Shown: positions 43,220 to 52,686 of the stretch, piece after piece | How the letters are laid out: every line of letters starts with the position of its first letter | Position numbering within the stretch: the stretch's first letter is position 1 | DNA from: Flavobacterium fragile | GTDB lineage: Bacteria > Bacteroidota > Bacteroidia > Flavobacteriales > Flavobacteriaceae | DNA length: 64,000 bases | Assembly: GCF_023634865.1 (NCBI RefSeq) | Contig: NZ_JAMLJN010000005.1 | Coordinates: 175,879 to 239,878, forward strand | Direction of reading: 5' to 3' | The notes under the pieces: model-generated | What the model saw: only the letters and a program-made list of their open reading frames with translations | What the model was told of the DNA's origin: nothing | Database searches by the model: none | Made by a program: the position numbers and the translations under genes

Positions 43220-44645
43220 ATATACGATTTTCTCTCTTTTAGCTCTCCTAACCGTATCGTGTGTCACACCAAAAGTGGCAGACTTAAAGCAAGCTAAACC
43301 ACTTCCTGAAATCAATTTGGGAACTAAAGAAAATAAAGCTGAGTTTCAAAAGTTACAACTACGTACTTATTTTACCGATCCGCATTTGTTGGCTTTGTTT
43401 GACCAAGCAGTAGTGGCAAATCCGGATTATCTGATTGCACAACAAAGAATAGAAATGGCGAATAGTATTCTTAAGCGAACCAAAAGAAATCGTTTGCCTT
43501 CATTAGAATTAGGTGCTATTGCATCGGGTACGCGCTACGGAGATTTCACCATGGAAGGCGTAGGAAACTACGACACCAATTTATCTGCAAACATTACCGA
43601 AGAGCAGAAAATCAACCGAAGTTTCACTCCTAATTATTGGGTAGGTGCAAGAAGCAGTTGGGAAGCCGATGTTTGGGGAAGACTAAAAAATCAATCGCTA
43701 GCCGCTCAAAAACGTTTCTTAGCTTCTCAAGAAGGATTGAAACTTTTGAAAATGGAGCTGTTTACTAACATAGCTCTGCTGTACTACGAATTGGTTAAAT
43801 TAGACAACAACTTAATTATTTATCAAGAAAACTACCGCTTGCAACTTCGTGCGTATGAAATTATAGCCGCACAACGTGTCGTAGGTAAAGCTACTGAGTT
43901 AGCAGTTCAACAATTAAAAGCTCAAAACAAAAACATTGAAGCTGAAGTGGAACATTTAAAAGTAGATATTATTGAGGTTGAAAAAGCACTTCGTACCCTT
44001 ATTGGAAGTTATGAAGGTGAAATAATACGAGGAAAAGAACTATTAAATAGTAACTTCGATATCTTAAATGCCAATATTCCAGCTGCTGAAATCATCAATT
44101 CTCGACCTGATGTAATGGCGTATTATTACGAATTAGAAGCTTCAAGAGCGGATGCCAAAGCAGCAAAAGCGGCCTTCTACCCTAGACTCCAAATAGAGGG
44201 CTTCATGGGATATAATGCCTTTTCTTCTGAAACTTTATTTAAACCAGGTTCTCTAGCATCTCAATTATTAGGTGGATTAATGATCCCTGTTTTCAATAAA
44301 GGACAATTAAAACAAGAGTTTGCAATTGCTAATGGCGAACAAGAAATTGCGTTTTTAAATTACCAAAAAACGATAACTACTGCTTTTAATGAAATTCAAG
44401 CTGTTCTCAAAGAAATTGAAATCTATGAACGGGTAATGAAATTGAAATTAGAAGAAGTGAATCATTTAAATAAAGCAGTAGAAGTATCAAACGATTTGTA
44501 TGCTACAGGTTATGCAAATTACTTAGAATTAATCAACGCACGCAAAAATAAAATACAAGCCGATTTAGATTTCTTACGTTTCAAAGAAGAAAACACCCGA
44601 AATAACATTATGTTATTCAAAGCTTTAGGGGGGAATATAGAATAA
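43203..44645 (+). CDS. Outer-membrane efflux channel (TolC/NodT family lipoprotein)
   Basis: A 480-residue lipoprotein (lipobox TVSC, Cys about residue 20) with two OEP repeats. It shows LIAQQRIEMANSILKRTKRNRLPSLELGA, the SSWEADVWGRLKNQSLAA motif of the NodT subfamily, and the second-half SRPDVMAYYYELEASRADAKAAKAAFYPRL. It completes the tripartite pump and is the last gene of the operon, ending at an intrinsic terminator. Confidence 0.94.
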   Translation: MKSITKYTIFSLLALLTVSCVTPKVADLKQAKPLPEINLGTKENKAEFQKLQLRTYFTDPHLLALFDQAVVANPDYLIAQQRIEMANSILKRTKRNRLPSLELGAIASGTRYGDFTMEGVGNYDTNLSANITEEQKINRSFTPNYWVGARSSWEADVWGRLKNQSLAAQKRFLASQEGLKLLKMELFTNIALLYYELVKLDNNLIIYQENYRLQLRAYEIIAAQRVVGKATELAVQQLKAQNKNIEAEVEHLKVDIIEVEKALRTLIGSYEGEIIRGKELLNSNFDILNANIPAAEIINSRPDVMAYYYELEASRADAKAAKAAFYPRLQIEGFMGYNAFSSETLFKPGSLASQLLGGLMIPVFNKGQLKQEFAIANGEQEIAFLNYQKTITTAFNEIQAVLKEIEIYERVMKLKLEEVNHLNKAVEVSNDLYATGYANYLELINARKNKIQADLDFLRFKEENTRNNIMLFKALGGNIE

Positions 44646-44670
44646 AAATAGGAGCTTAGAGCTCCTATTT
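44646..44670 (+). terminator. Intrinsic terminator of the RND operon
   Basis: AAATAGGAGCT and AGCTCCTATTT form an 11-bp perfect stem with the 3-nt loop TAG, followed by a T-rich tail. It overlaps the end of the channel gene by none or a few bases. Confidence 0.9.
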
Positions 44671-45153
44671 TTGTTTTTAATCCAAATTATTTTCTTTATT
44701 CCAAAATACAACCAATCGTAATATTAAATAACTTTCGACATTACCACAATTAATTATTCAATAAATTAAAATTCTTATATTGGTTAGATGTAAATTTAAA
44801 AAGTAAACTCAAAAATCCGAAACGTAAAGCCTACAACTAATTGAAAATTAATATGTTGAAAAAATAACTACATATAAATTAAAATTAAATAGTACATTTG
44901 TTACTTTCACAAATAAGTAAAATTATTTAACGCTCTAATGAAATTAACATTGATAAAACCATTTTGCTTGGTAGTTGCTAAGGTAAACTACTACTAATTA
45001 ATTACTATAATAAATTTACTGTAACACATTTAGAAAAATGCTTTTCACCTTATTTTTGGAAAGAAATACAAAGAATACTAAACTTTTAAGTAACTTTAAA
45101 GCTTTTAGTAAAACTAAAAGATTGCAAGGTTTTATCATAAACTACCAAATTTT
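44671..45153. other. Intergenic region with promoter and small inverted repeat
   Basis: A 483-bp AT-rich gap. TACATTTG (44893-44900) is an exact -7 box about 250 bp ahead of the next gene. A perfect hairpin CTTTTAGT-AAA-ACTAAAAG lies at 45102-45120, 33 bp before the start codon. A 19-codon ORF from 44938 (MKLTLIKPFCLVVAK) is too short to call. The long leader could be regulatory. Confidence 0.45.
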
Positions 45154-45840
45154 ATGTACCAACTCATTAGCCGAGATCAAATAACATCGTCAAAAAAAAT
45201 TATAGGCACTGAAATTATAAAGTTTCAGAAATCCTTTTATGATGTGGAAGTCCTACAACTATACCAAGAAGAAAACAAAGAATCTGAATACTGGGAGATT
45301 TTCGATTGTGTAAAGAAAGATCCTATTGTTTATAAAAGTTTCGATAGCATCATCAATATCAATCACACTAATATTGAAACCTTTAGTCAAAAACTAACCG
45401 AAAAATTAATCCTCATATTTGACGCTATAAATGCTCATGAATTCATTGTAATTTCTCATCTAAAACTTGACTTTTTTGGTAACCGAAAAAATGAATTCCA
45501 ACCTCTTAAAAATGTGTATACAAAACTAGAAACAATAGTTGGAGACAAGAGTTATAAAGAAGCTTTCATATTAAATCGTGATAGCTTAGCCGATTTTGTA
45601 GAAATACTATTTTGGTTGGTTCGTTACGACCCTAATATTCCTGAATATATTTTCTTTTTTGATGCTGACGAACAAGTAGAATTCTTTATTTGTAAATATG
45701 GCAATATGCATTTTAGAGCATTACAAAAAGAACAAATCACAGCAGAACAATGGAAAAATTGGGGTTGCACTATAATTGATGTTGAGCATGACAACTTCAC
45801 AGAAGATGGAAACATCACCGAAAGAGAAATACTAATGTAA
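45154..45840 (+). CDS. Unrecognised cytosolic protein
   Basis: A 228-residue acidic, soluble protein with no signal peptide or membrane helix. It is rich in aromatic and acidic residues, with notable stretches YWEIFDCVKKDPIVYKS, EILFWLVRYDPNIPEYIFFFDADEQ and EQWKNWGCTIIDVEHDNFTEDG. I do not recognise a family. It lies 11 bp upstream of a gene for a secreted protein on the same strand, so the two are probably one transcript. Its length and codon use look like those of real genes here. Confidence 0.72.
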   Translation: MYQLISRDQITSSKKIIGTEIIKFQKSFYDVEVLQLYQEENKESEYWEIFDCVKKDPIVYKSFDSIININHTNIETFSQKLTEKLILIFDAINAHEFIVISHLKLDFFGNRKNEFQPLKNVYTKLETIVGDKSYKEAFILNRDSLADFVEILFWLVRYDPNIPEYIFFFDADEQVEFFICKYGNMHFRALQKEQITAEQWKNWGCTIIDVEHDNFTEDGNITEREILM

Positions 45841-45851
45841 CCATTATAAAA

Positions 45852-46442
45852 ATGAAAATAAAAATTCTACTAGTCCTACCACTCCTTCTCATCTCTAACA
45901 AAATCAATGGTCAATTTTCTATCACCAATCCTAAAATAATAAAAGAGATAAATGAAAGTTCTATAAACGATCGTACTCAAATTTTAGTTGAAGAAGACAA
46001 CTCAGAATCAAAAATTATAGCTGCTACGTTAGAAATTTATTATTTTGAATTTCTACACAGCGTAAAAAACCTGATGAAAGCAGTGAATTTAAAAGAAAAA
46101 TTAATGTTTACTCAAAAGGAAATCAATGCCACAGCAACTAAAAATGACAACTATTTGTACCAATTAGTTTATCACGAAGCCTACAATGACAAAACTTCTT
46201 ACGACAGTTTATGGCAGGAAATGATAAACACTCATAAGACTTTTAAAGAAAAGACAATGGATAAAGAACTGAATATTAGAGATGATTTTAATTTTTATTT
46301 TAGTGATTCACCCGAGGAACATCGAAAAAAGATGATTGAAAATTCTAATAAAATTATGAATAATCTTTTGAATAAGAAAAACCAAAAACAAAACAAAAAA
46401 AATGCTGAAGCGGGAATATTGTATTTCCAATCACTGCAATAA
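45852..46442 (+). CDS. Unrecognised secreted helical protein
   Basis: A 196-residue protein with a signal peptide (ends ~KINGQ, residue 20) and an otherwise helical, charged sequence. The C-terminal third has a Lys/Asn-rich run, NKIMNNLLNKKNQKQNKKNAEA. No family was recognised. It follows the 228-residue gene by 11 bp and precedes the 477-residue beta-rich protein, so a three-gene set of envelope components is possible. A T4SS TraP/TrbJ-like helical protein is one superficial resemblance that I could not support. Confidence 0.7.
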   Translation: MKIKILLVLPLLLISNKINGQFSITNPKIIKEINESSINDRTQILVEEDNSESKIIAATLEIYYFEFLHSVKNLMKAVNLKEKLMFTQKEINATATKNDNYLYQLVYHEAYNDKTSYDSLWQEMINTHKTFKEKTMDKELNIRDDFNFYFSDSPEEHRKKMIENSNKIMNNLLNKKNQKQNKKNAEAGILYFQSLQ

Positions 46443-46454
46443 AATTACATCTAA

Positions 46455-46595
46455 ATAATTGATAATTATTCTATTAAAATCAGTTATGCTAAAATAAAAT
46501 TAGGAATTTTTATTACCGAAACTCCAAACTATCAATCCATCATCAAAGAATTAAAACCTAACATTTCTAATATATTGATAAAAAATAACGAATAA
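46455..46595 (+). pseudogene. ATG-less open stretch, possible gene remnant
   Basis: A 46-codon open frame without any ATG reads as protein-like sequence (SYAKIKLGIFITETPNYQSI, ending ILIKNNE). It lies between two real genes. It may be a truncated gene remnant or chance; no family is recognised. Confidence 0.25.
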
Positions 46596-46601
46596 TTTTC
46601 G

Positions 46602-46609
46602 TATATTTG
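46602..46609 (+). promoter_or_regulatory. -7 element of the 477-residue secreted protein gene
   Basis: TATATTTG is an exact TAnnTTTG match, 20 bp upstream of the start at 46629. It suggests the gene has its own promoter. Confidence 0.5.
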
Positions 46610-46628
46610 GGTATAAATCAAATTAAGA

Positions 46629-48062
46629 ATGAGAATACTCTTAATAACAGCTCTTTTACTAGGAACTACTTTTGTATTAGCGCAAGAGAAATACAGAATC
46701 CAATACGATTATAAAACGGATAACTTCGAATACTTTAAGTTAAACAAGGCATATGAAGTCATAGATACACTTAGCCATCCTAGATTCAAACGCAATAGTT
46801 TAATTGAAATTAAAATGCTCAACATAAACCCTTTTGCGGTGAACATCAAAACCGATATTCAAGAAGAAGAAATTCACGCAACGGGTTCGGGTGGTTATAA
46901 CTTTGGTAATTTGTTGGGCGGTATTACTTCTATGACAAATGGCGATTTAAAACTAAATATTACCAAATTACCCGAAAACCTTGATACACCTTCTTATGTA
47001 AACAAAGACATCTTTGGTGAAACATCATCGAGAAGTTCATTGGTTGAAAATAAGTTTTCACATTTAAATACCATATCCTCTAATGTAGATGCTTTGAAAA
47101 GAACTTTTTTAGCCAACTTAACGAATCCAAATCTAGACAAGGAAACCATTTTAAACAACATTAAAAAAGTAGCAGCTCTTCAAACAGACAGCCGTTTAGC
47201 AGATCCTAATGATAACTTTCACGTCTACTTAGCAAGCCTAAAAAAAATTATTAAAGAAGATGCTAATTTCATCGTATTCAACGTAAACGAAATGAAAGGT
47301 GAATTATCTAAAAAATCTGACAACCAAAAAGAATCCATTTCATTAGGAGAATTAAGAGCACAAAACAGTACGTATTCGTATCTAGAAAGCATACTTTCAC
47401 AACTAGACGAATCTTCGAATTGGACAGCAGAAAACTTAAATAAAATTGAAGCCTTATACACTTCATTAGAATCAGCATCTTTTGAACAAACTTATGATTA
47501 CGAAATTGCTGCTGATAAAGTTAACTTAGAACTTAAATTTGAACAAAGTGAATTTGCTAATGAGTTAGACGATGATGATGCTGTAACAACTCTAAAAACA
47601 CGACACGTTAAAATATTTTCAAAAGGTGGCTTTAAAATCAATACCAGCGTAGCCTTGACATTAAATAATTTTCAATCCAAATCTTTTGATTACTTTATTG
47701 ATGAAAATGGTATCATCGGAGCAGAAAAAAACAACTATTTTATTCCTAATTTGAGTACTTTAATTAACTTCTATCCTGTGATTTCTGAGAACTTCAACTT
47801 GGGTGGTAGTTTTGGACTTTCTATTCCAATTGCAGAAGGTATCAATGGGGTGAATTATTTGTTTGGTCCTTCCTTAATTTTAGGAAATAAAAGTCGTTTG
47901 GCTTTATCTGCAGGAGTAGCTTTCGGACCTGTTAAAAAACTAACCAATGGCTTACAAGTAGGTGATTATACCAATTTAAACGATGTGGACAGCTTTACTA
48001 AAAATGTATACGACTTTGGATATTATTTCGGAATTTCATTCAATATTTTTAATTTGAAATAA
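46629..48062 (+). CDS. Secreted protein with a C-terminal barrel-like region
   Basis: A 477-residue protein with a signal peptide (ends ~FVLAQ, residue 19). Residues ~30-330 are mixed helix and strand, with a Gly patch GSGGYNFGNLLGG. The last ~150 residues alternate hydrophobic and polar positions (TLINFYPVISENFNLGGSFGLSIPI ... FGYYFGISFNIFNLK), as in an outer-membrane barrel or beta-sandwich. I do not recognise a family. It ends 30 bp before a strong bidirectional terminator and has its own -7 box. Confidence 0.75.
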   Translation: MRILLITALLLGTTFVLAQEKYRIQYDYKTDNFEYFKLNKAYEVIDTLSHPRFKRNSLIEIKMLNINPFAVNIKTDIQEEEIHATGSGGYNFGNLLGGITSMTNGDLKLNITKLPENLDTPSYVNKDIFGETSSRSSLVENKFSHLNTISSNVDALKRTFLANLTNPNLDKETILNNIKKVAALQTDSRLADPNDNFHVYLASLKKIIKEDANFIVFNVNEMKGELSKKSDNQKESISLGELRAQNSTYSYLESILSQLDESSNWTAENLNKIEALYTSLESASFEQTYDYEIAADKVNLELKFEQSEFANELDDDDAVTTLKTRHVKIFSKGGFKINTSVALTLNNFQSKSFDYFIDENGIIGAEKNNYFIPNLSTLINFYPVISENFNLGGSFGLSIPIAEGINGVNYLFGPSLILGNKSRLALSAGVAFGPVKKLTNGLQVGDYTNLNDVDSFTKNVYDFGYYFGISFNIFNLK

Positions 48063-48091
48063 AAGATATAGCATTACGACTACAACAGAAA

Positions 48092-48129
48092 GAAAAACCG
48101 CTTTAGGAACAAAACTAAAGCGGTTTTTC
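48092..48129. terminator. Bidirectional intrinsic terminator
   Basis: GAAAAACCGCTTTAG (48092-48106) and CTAAAGCGGTTTTTC (48115-48129) form a perfect 15-bp stem with an 8-nt loop. It serves the convergent genes on both sides. Confidence 0.93.
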
Positions 48130-48145
48130 ATTTAAATTTATATCC

Positions 48146-49009
48146 CTATCTCAACTTCAAGCGATACAAAGTCCCTCCTTCTTTCTTAACTCTTTCATCT
48201 GCAATAAAAACTTGGTTATTATCCGTAAAAGTAATCGCTTCCTTTTGAGAATAATGGTGTAAATTCAATTCGGTCATTTTTCCTTTCGTGATATCGTCTT
48301 TTGGATATTGTTGAAACAACCAAACTTTCGAATGTGATAATAAGGCAAAAGTAGAACCATCTGGACTAATAGCAGCGCTGGTAATAACACAGTTATGATA
48401 ATCGCTACAAGTTATAATTTTATCCACTAATTGAGCTCGATGATGACCGGGCACATTCGGGATTTGATAGACATAACTCGTACCATCAAAACCTTTACTT
48501 CTGTTTTTAGTAAACAAATAAAAGTGATCGCCATAGACAAAAAAAGCTTCTACATCATAGAACATTTCTTTTTTATTTGGTGGAAACTGGGTTTGTTCAG
48601 GATAATAGAATGAAATTTTAGCTACCGAATCGACGGTATTGTTCTGCAATTGTCCTTTTTCAACTTTGTAAATGGCCAAATCTTGTCGAGTATTATCATT
48701 ATTTCCAAAATCACCAATATACAAATTACCTTGTTTATCAAAGGTTAAATCTTCCCAATCGGTATTAGCTATACCAGCGATAGTAATCGTTTTTACAATT
48801 TTACCCAAGGTGTCTAACACCACTACTTCATTAGGATTACCACTGTCTTCTAAAGCATAAATAAGCCCATCAGAATACGCAATACCCGAAACCTCTTTGA
48901 GTCCCTTTGGAAAATCTTGTATCACTTGCAAAGGCGTTGCCTCTTGCTGTTGACACGAAGAAAATAGGATCCAAAACCCAACTAACAACAATTTATGCAT
49001 CTTTCTCAT
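48146..49009 (-). CDS. Beta-propeller lipoprotein
   Basis: A 287-residue lipoprotein (lipobox FSSC, Cys about residue 19). Repeated blades such as LKEVSGIAYSDGLIYALEDSGNPNEVV, DWEDLTFDKQGNLYIGDFGNN and VITSAAISPDGSTFALLSH point to a propeller of the NHL/SdiA-regulated or esterase-like type. No catalytic residue is obvious. It is encoded directly downstream (5 bp) of the 1220-residue phosphoesterase fusion on the same strand and may act with it at the outer membrane. The function is unknown. Confidence 0.82.
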   Translation of the reverse strand: MRKMHKLLLVGFWILFSSCQQQEATPLQVIQDFPKGLKEVSGIAYSDGLIYALEDSGNPNEVVVLDTLGKIVKTITIAGIANTDWEDLTFDKQGNLYIGDFGNNDNTRQDLAIYKVEKGQLQNNTVDSVAKISFYYPEQTQFPPNKKEMFYDVEAFFVYGDHFYLFTKNRSKGFDGTSYVYQIPNVPGHHRAQLVDKIITCSDYHNCVITSAAISPDGSTFALLSHSKVWLFQQYPKDDITKGKMTELNLHHYSQKEAITFTDNNQVFIADERVKKEGGTLYRLKLR

Positions 49010-49014
49010 CTTAA

Positions 49015-52000
49015 TTAAAATTGAAATCCTAAGGAAAACGCTCCTCTAAAACCATCTGCCGAATGAAACAATCCCACATTCGCGGTTATCAATTCCGCTC
49101 CTGTAATAAAAAATCCACCTCCATAAGAGTTATGCCATTTTTTAGAATATTCGCCATCCAACCAAACTCTTCCATAATCAAAACCAGAATACAAGCCCAT
49201 TCGCAAAGGAATCAAACGGGTTTTCATCGAACTAAAACTATATCGTAAATCGGTATTTTGATAAAACGACTGATTTCCAGTAAATCGTTGGTTCCTAAAC
49301 CCACGCAAACCATCAATTCCTCCTATCGTAGCTGCTTGATAAAACTCGAAATCATTTCCAAAATTAACCTGACTTTTCAATTTGGTCGCCACTACCCATT
49401 TCCCCAAAGCATCAATCTTGTGATTGAAACTAATTTCAGGAATAAGATAACTATATTGTCTAGAATTGTTGTCTAAATTGGTCTTATACCCTGCTGTTAG
49501 GGCAAACTTCATTCCCATAGTCGGATACGCTTTATGGTCAAAATTCTCAAATTGAAACGTAAAATCAGTTCCTAAAAATTGTACCTCATCAAAAATGTAA
49601 TTAGGTAAAACAGTAGGGATGGATACTAATCTTCCAGTCGTTTTATGTACTTCGATATTTTCATAACGCATACCCCAAGCCATGTTTACTCCCGATCTAC
49701 TACTCCATTTTAGTTGCGGATTAAAATGCAAACTTCTTACTTTAACACGATTGTAATCCAAACTTAAATCACCATCATAGTTAGGAGTTGCATTACCAAA
49801 ACCAAAAAAGTTAAAGGTAAAGTTCGGACTCTGCATGCCGGCATTCAACTCAAAATTTACATCGCGAATTACATTAGCCATTTCAAAACGATAATTGAGT
49901 TCATATCCTTCAGTGGCAAAATAATAAGCCGTTTTTACTTGATGTTGGCTCGTAAACGGATGACGCTCAAAACCCAACTTTGTAAACAAAGTATTCACCC
50001 CTAGCTTCAAACCATCATCAGGATTAGCTCCAATAGTCGGAATAACTTGCGTTTGATTTCTCCTGATTTTCTTATAATCATAAGTATTCGCATCATAAGT
50101 ATCGCGCAGTTGCAGTCTTGCCTTTTGTGCTTGTGAAACATCATTATTCTTAGATTCGTAATCATAAATAATGACATTTTTACCATTGGGAACTAAATAT
50201 TGATCGTTATTGTGTCCTCCAATCAATCGAATTTTAGTTTTATCTGTGGTTCCAATGACTTCAAATACATCGTCATCATCTAAACCATACAACCAAAGTT
50301 CTTTTGTAATATTCGTATTGTAAACTGTAGTGAAATAAGGTACAATACGTTCGTCTTTTTTCTTTCTAGAAAGTGTAACTTCAAGGACATCCGGACTTAC
50401 ATTGCGAATTGTAAAAACATCTTTCTTATCAGTTCCTGTAAGTACCGCATAACGACTCAACAGATCGAAATAGCGACTGGCTATTTTCTGTAAATTGGCT
50501 TTACGTGCTTGTAAAACCGTTTTTAAGTAAGTGATGGTCGGACTAGCTAATTCTTTTGGGATGTTGGAAAATGCTTTTTCTATCACTTCATCCGTAATCT
50601 GATTTTGAATAAACACCGCTTCTGTAATCCAATCGGAAGCGTTTAAATTACGTATGAAAGCTTTGTCCAAAGGAAACGGTTCCAAATTAAATCCTTTTAC
50701 ATCTTCCAAATCAGTTTCATACTTGCGTAATAATTTAGCCATAGGAATTAACTTCACTGCAGCTCCTAATATAAAACCATCCGACATAATGGAAAACGCC
50801 TGATCGCGGTCTCTTGGCAGTGGTTTGAAAACAATTTTGTCGTTCTCATTGAATTCCAACCAGCGCCATTGGTCTTGGTGTCGGTCCCAATCGCCAATCA
50901 ACATATCAAATAATCGGGCTCTGATGTACTGCTTTTCATCAACACGATATTTTTCATCTTCTTGAAGCAATTGTATCACTTCATAAGTACTGTAAATCTT
51001 TCCCGTAAAATCTTTTTCTTCTAATTCTAAGTTTCCATCTGCTGCATGTTCTTCAAAAAGGTACAACTCATCGCCAAACTCGGTATTAAACTTACCTAAG
51101 GCTGCTTGTTTGGGAATATAATACAATTTCGAATTCAACTTATGAAGGGAAATAGCATCCGATAGAGGGCCTACAATAAAAGGGGCATACGGATAAGCTC
51201 CAGTAAACACATCCTCTACCAAATCTTCCGAAGCCGTATTTTCAAACTGCTGCTGAACAAACTGGTCTTTAAACATCGCTGCTTGAATGTATTGAGAGGC
51301 ATTCTTTTTCATAGCACGTATTACATATTGTTTGCCATCTTTAGTTTTTAAACGTAAAGTTTTCGATTGAGTACCACCTCCTTTTCTAATAGGAGTTAAT
51401 CCCCCCATCAAAGTATCTAAAGTAGCTACTTTTGCAGTAACGGGTATACTGTAATACTTACGATAGCGTTCGCCCCAAAGTGTTTTATAAAACTTGCTTT
51501 TTGTTGTTTCATCTGTTTTATAAATGGAAACCGTTACTGAATCGGGAAATTGTTCGGAAAATTCTGTCGGAACTTTATTGGTTAAAGGGGCTTTTACTAA
51601 CGTTTTATAAGTTAAAACATCGGAAACAGCATCAAAGAATTGCACTTGCGAAGCCCCATTTTCAAAAACCTCCAATAGGGCATATCCTTTCACACCATGA
51701 CCATAAAATCCATTTTTAGATAAGCGAACCGGAGAAACTTTGGAACCAGCCCCACTGATGATTTGCGGAATGTTATTTTGAACTAAATACTGCAAACTAT
51801 GATCATGCCCCGAAACAAATAGCACCTGATCGTTTTGCTGAGCTGCAGCAATCAAATTTTTCTTTAATTCGTTATAGTGGGTATTTTGAATATCAGCATT
51901 ACTCACTCCAGTTGTTTTTCGAAGTAAATTTTTCAAACTTCCTAATATGGGTAAAGGTGATAAATGGCTTTTGAATGAAAATTTTCCGCCATGTGATCCA

Positions 52001-52677
52001 TCGGTAAACATAGGATGGTGAATGGCTACTATAGTGGTTTTGCCGCGTGCTTTTTTTATTTCATTACGGAATTCCTCTAAGAAGTGATTTCGAGTTTGGA
52101 TATCACAATTTTCGTTAATTGTGGGATAGTTGTCCCAATTCGTAATAAACCACTGCGAATCTACAAGAATCAAAGTAATATCTTCTGAAATCGTAATCGT
52201 TTCTAACGGACAGCCATCCTTTGGTAAAAAAGATTTCTTTCCTAACTTACTTGTTACAAATTCTTGCTGTCTTTTTAATCCTTCATTACCTTGATTGTAC
52301 CAATCATGATTGCCAGGAATAAAAATAGTTTTCCCTTTAAAATCCTTAGCAAAATCGATTTGCTCTTGTAGTTTTTGTTCTGCTTCCTTTCGCTGATTAG
52401 TACCTTCCTCTGGCATTCCGGAGGGATAAATATTATCTCCTAAAAAAAGTAAAGTACTGTTTTTATCAGCCTTTTTTAACCGCTGTCGCAATCCTTCAAA
52501 ATGAAGAATACTGTCTTGAAACATGCCATTACCTGCATCTCCTACTAGAAAAAAAGTATGTTCTATTTTAGAGGCTCCCACTACTGGTTCCGCCATTGAT
52601 TGGGAATGATATTGTGGTTTATAAGTAGCACAAGACTGAACAATCAGTACGAGAAAGAAAAGCTTTAAGAACTTCAT
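49015..52677 (-). CDS. Three-part surface lipoprotein: metallophosphoesterase, kinase-like region, Omp85-like barrel
   Basis: A 1220-residue protein with a lipobox (VQSC, Cys16). Residues ~40-350 are a calcineurin-like phosphoesterase with metal ligands in VGDAGNG (Asp47), FLGDN (Asp81), PGNHDW (123-125), AIHHP (220-221) and SGHDH (291-293). Residues ~430-790 resemble CotH/HipA-type atypical kinases: a Lys-bearing QYVIRAMKK, DWDRHQDQW (596-604) and PRDRDQAFS near 621. Residues ~880-1220 form a surface-antigen (BamA/Omp85) beta-barrel ending in SLGFQF. Such barrels place the N-terminal domains at the cell envelope. The kinase-like reading is inference; the end domains are firm. Confidence 0.85.
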   Translation of the reverse strand: MKFLKLFFLVLIVQSCATYKPQYHSQSMAEPVVGASKIEHTFFLVGDAGNGMFQDSILHFEGLRQRLKKADKNSTLLFLGDNIYPSGMPEEGTNQRKEAEQKLQEQIDFAKDFKGKTIFIPGNHDWYNQGNEGLKRQQEFVTSKLGKKSFLPKDGCPLETITISEDITLILVDSQWFITNWDNYPTINENCDIQTRNHFLEEFRNEIKKARGKTTIVAIHHPMFTDGSHGGKFSFKSHLSPLPILGSLKNLLRKTTGVSNADIQNTHYNELKKNLIAAAQQNDQVLFVSGHDHSLQYLVQNNIPQIISGAGSKVSPVRLSKNGFYGHGVKGYALLEVFENGASQVQFFDAVSDVLTYKTLVKAPLTNKVPTEFSEQFPDSVTVSIYKTDETTKSKFYKTLWGERYRKYYSIPVTAKVATLDTLMGGLTPIRKGGGTQSKTLRLKTKDGKQYVIRAMKKNASQYIQAAMFKDQFVQQQFENTASEDLVEDVFTGAYPYAPFIVGPLSDAISLHKLNSKLYYIPKQAALGKFNTEFGDELYLFEEHAADGNLELEEKDFTGKIYSTYEVIQLLQEDEKYRVDEKQYIRARLFDMLIGDWDRHQDQWRWLEFNENDKIVFKPLPRDRDQAFSIMSDGFILGAAVKLIPMAKLLRKYETDLEDVKGFNLEPFPLDKAFIRNLNASDWITEAVFIQNQITDEVIEKAFSNIPKELASPTITYLKTVLQARKANLQKIASRYFDLLSRYAVLTGTDKKDVFTIRNVSPDVLEVTLSRKKKDERIVPYFTTVYNTNITKELWLYGLDDDDVFEVIGTTDKTKIRLIGGHNNDQYLVPNGKNVIIYDYESKNNDVSQAQKARLQLRDTYDANTYDYKKIRRNQTQVIPTIGANPDDGLKLGVNTLFTKLGFERHPFTSQHQVKTAYYFATEGYELNYRFEMANVIRDVNFELNAGMQSPNFTFNFFGFGNATPNYDGDLSLDYNRVKVRSLHFNPQLKWSSRSGVNMAWGMRYENIEVHKTTGRLVSIPTVLPNYIFDEVQFLGTDFTFQFENFDHKAYPTMGMKFALTAGYKTNLDNNSRQYSYLIPEISFNHKIDALGKWVVATKLKSQVNFGNDFEFYQAATIGGIDGLRGFRNQRFTGNQSFYQNTDLRYSFSSMKTRLIPLRMGLYSGFDYGRVWLDGEYSKKWHNSYGGGFFITGAELITANVGLFHSADGFRGAFSLGFQF

Positions 52678-52686
52678 GTGTTTTGA

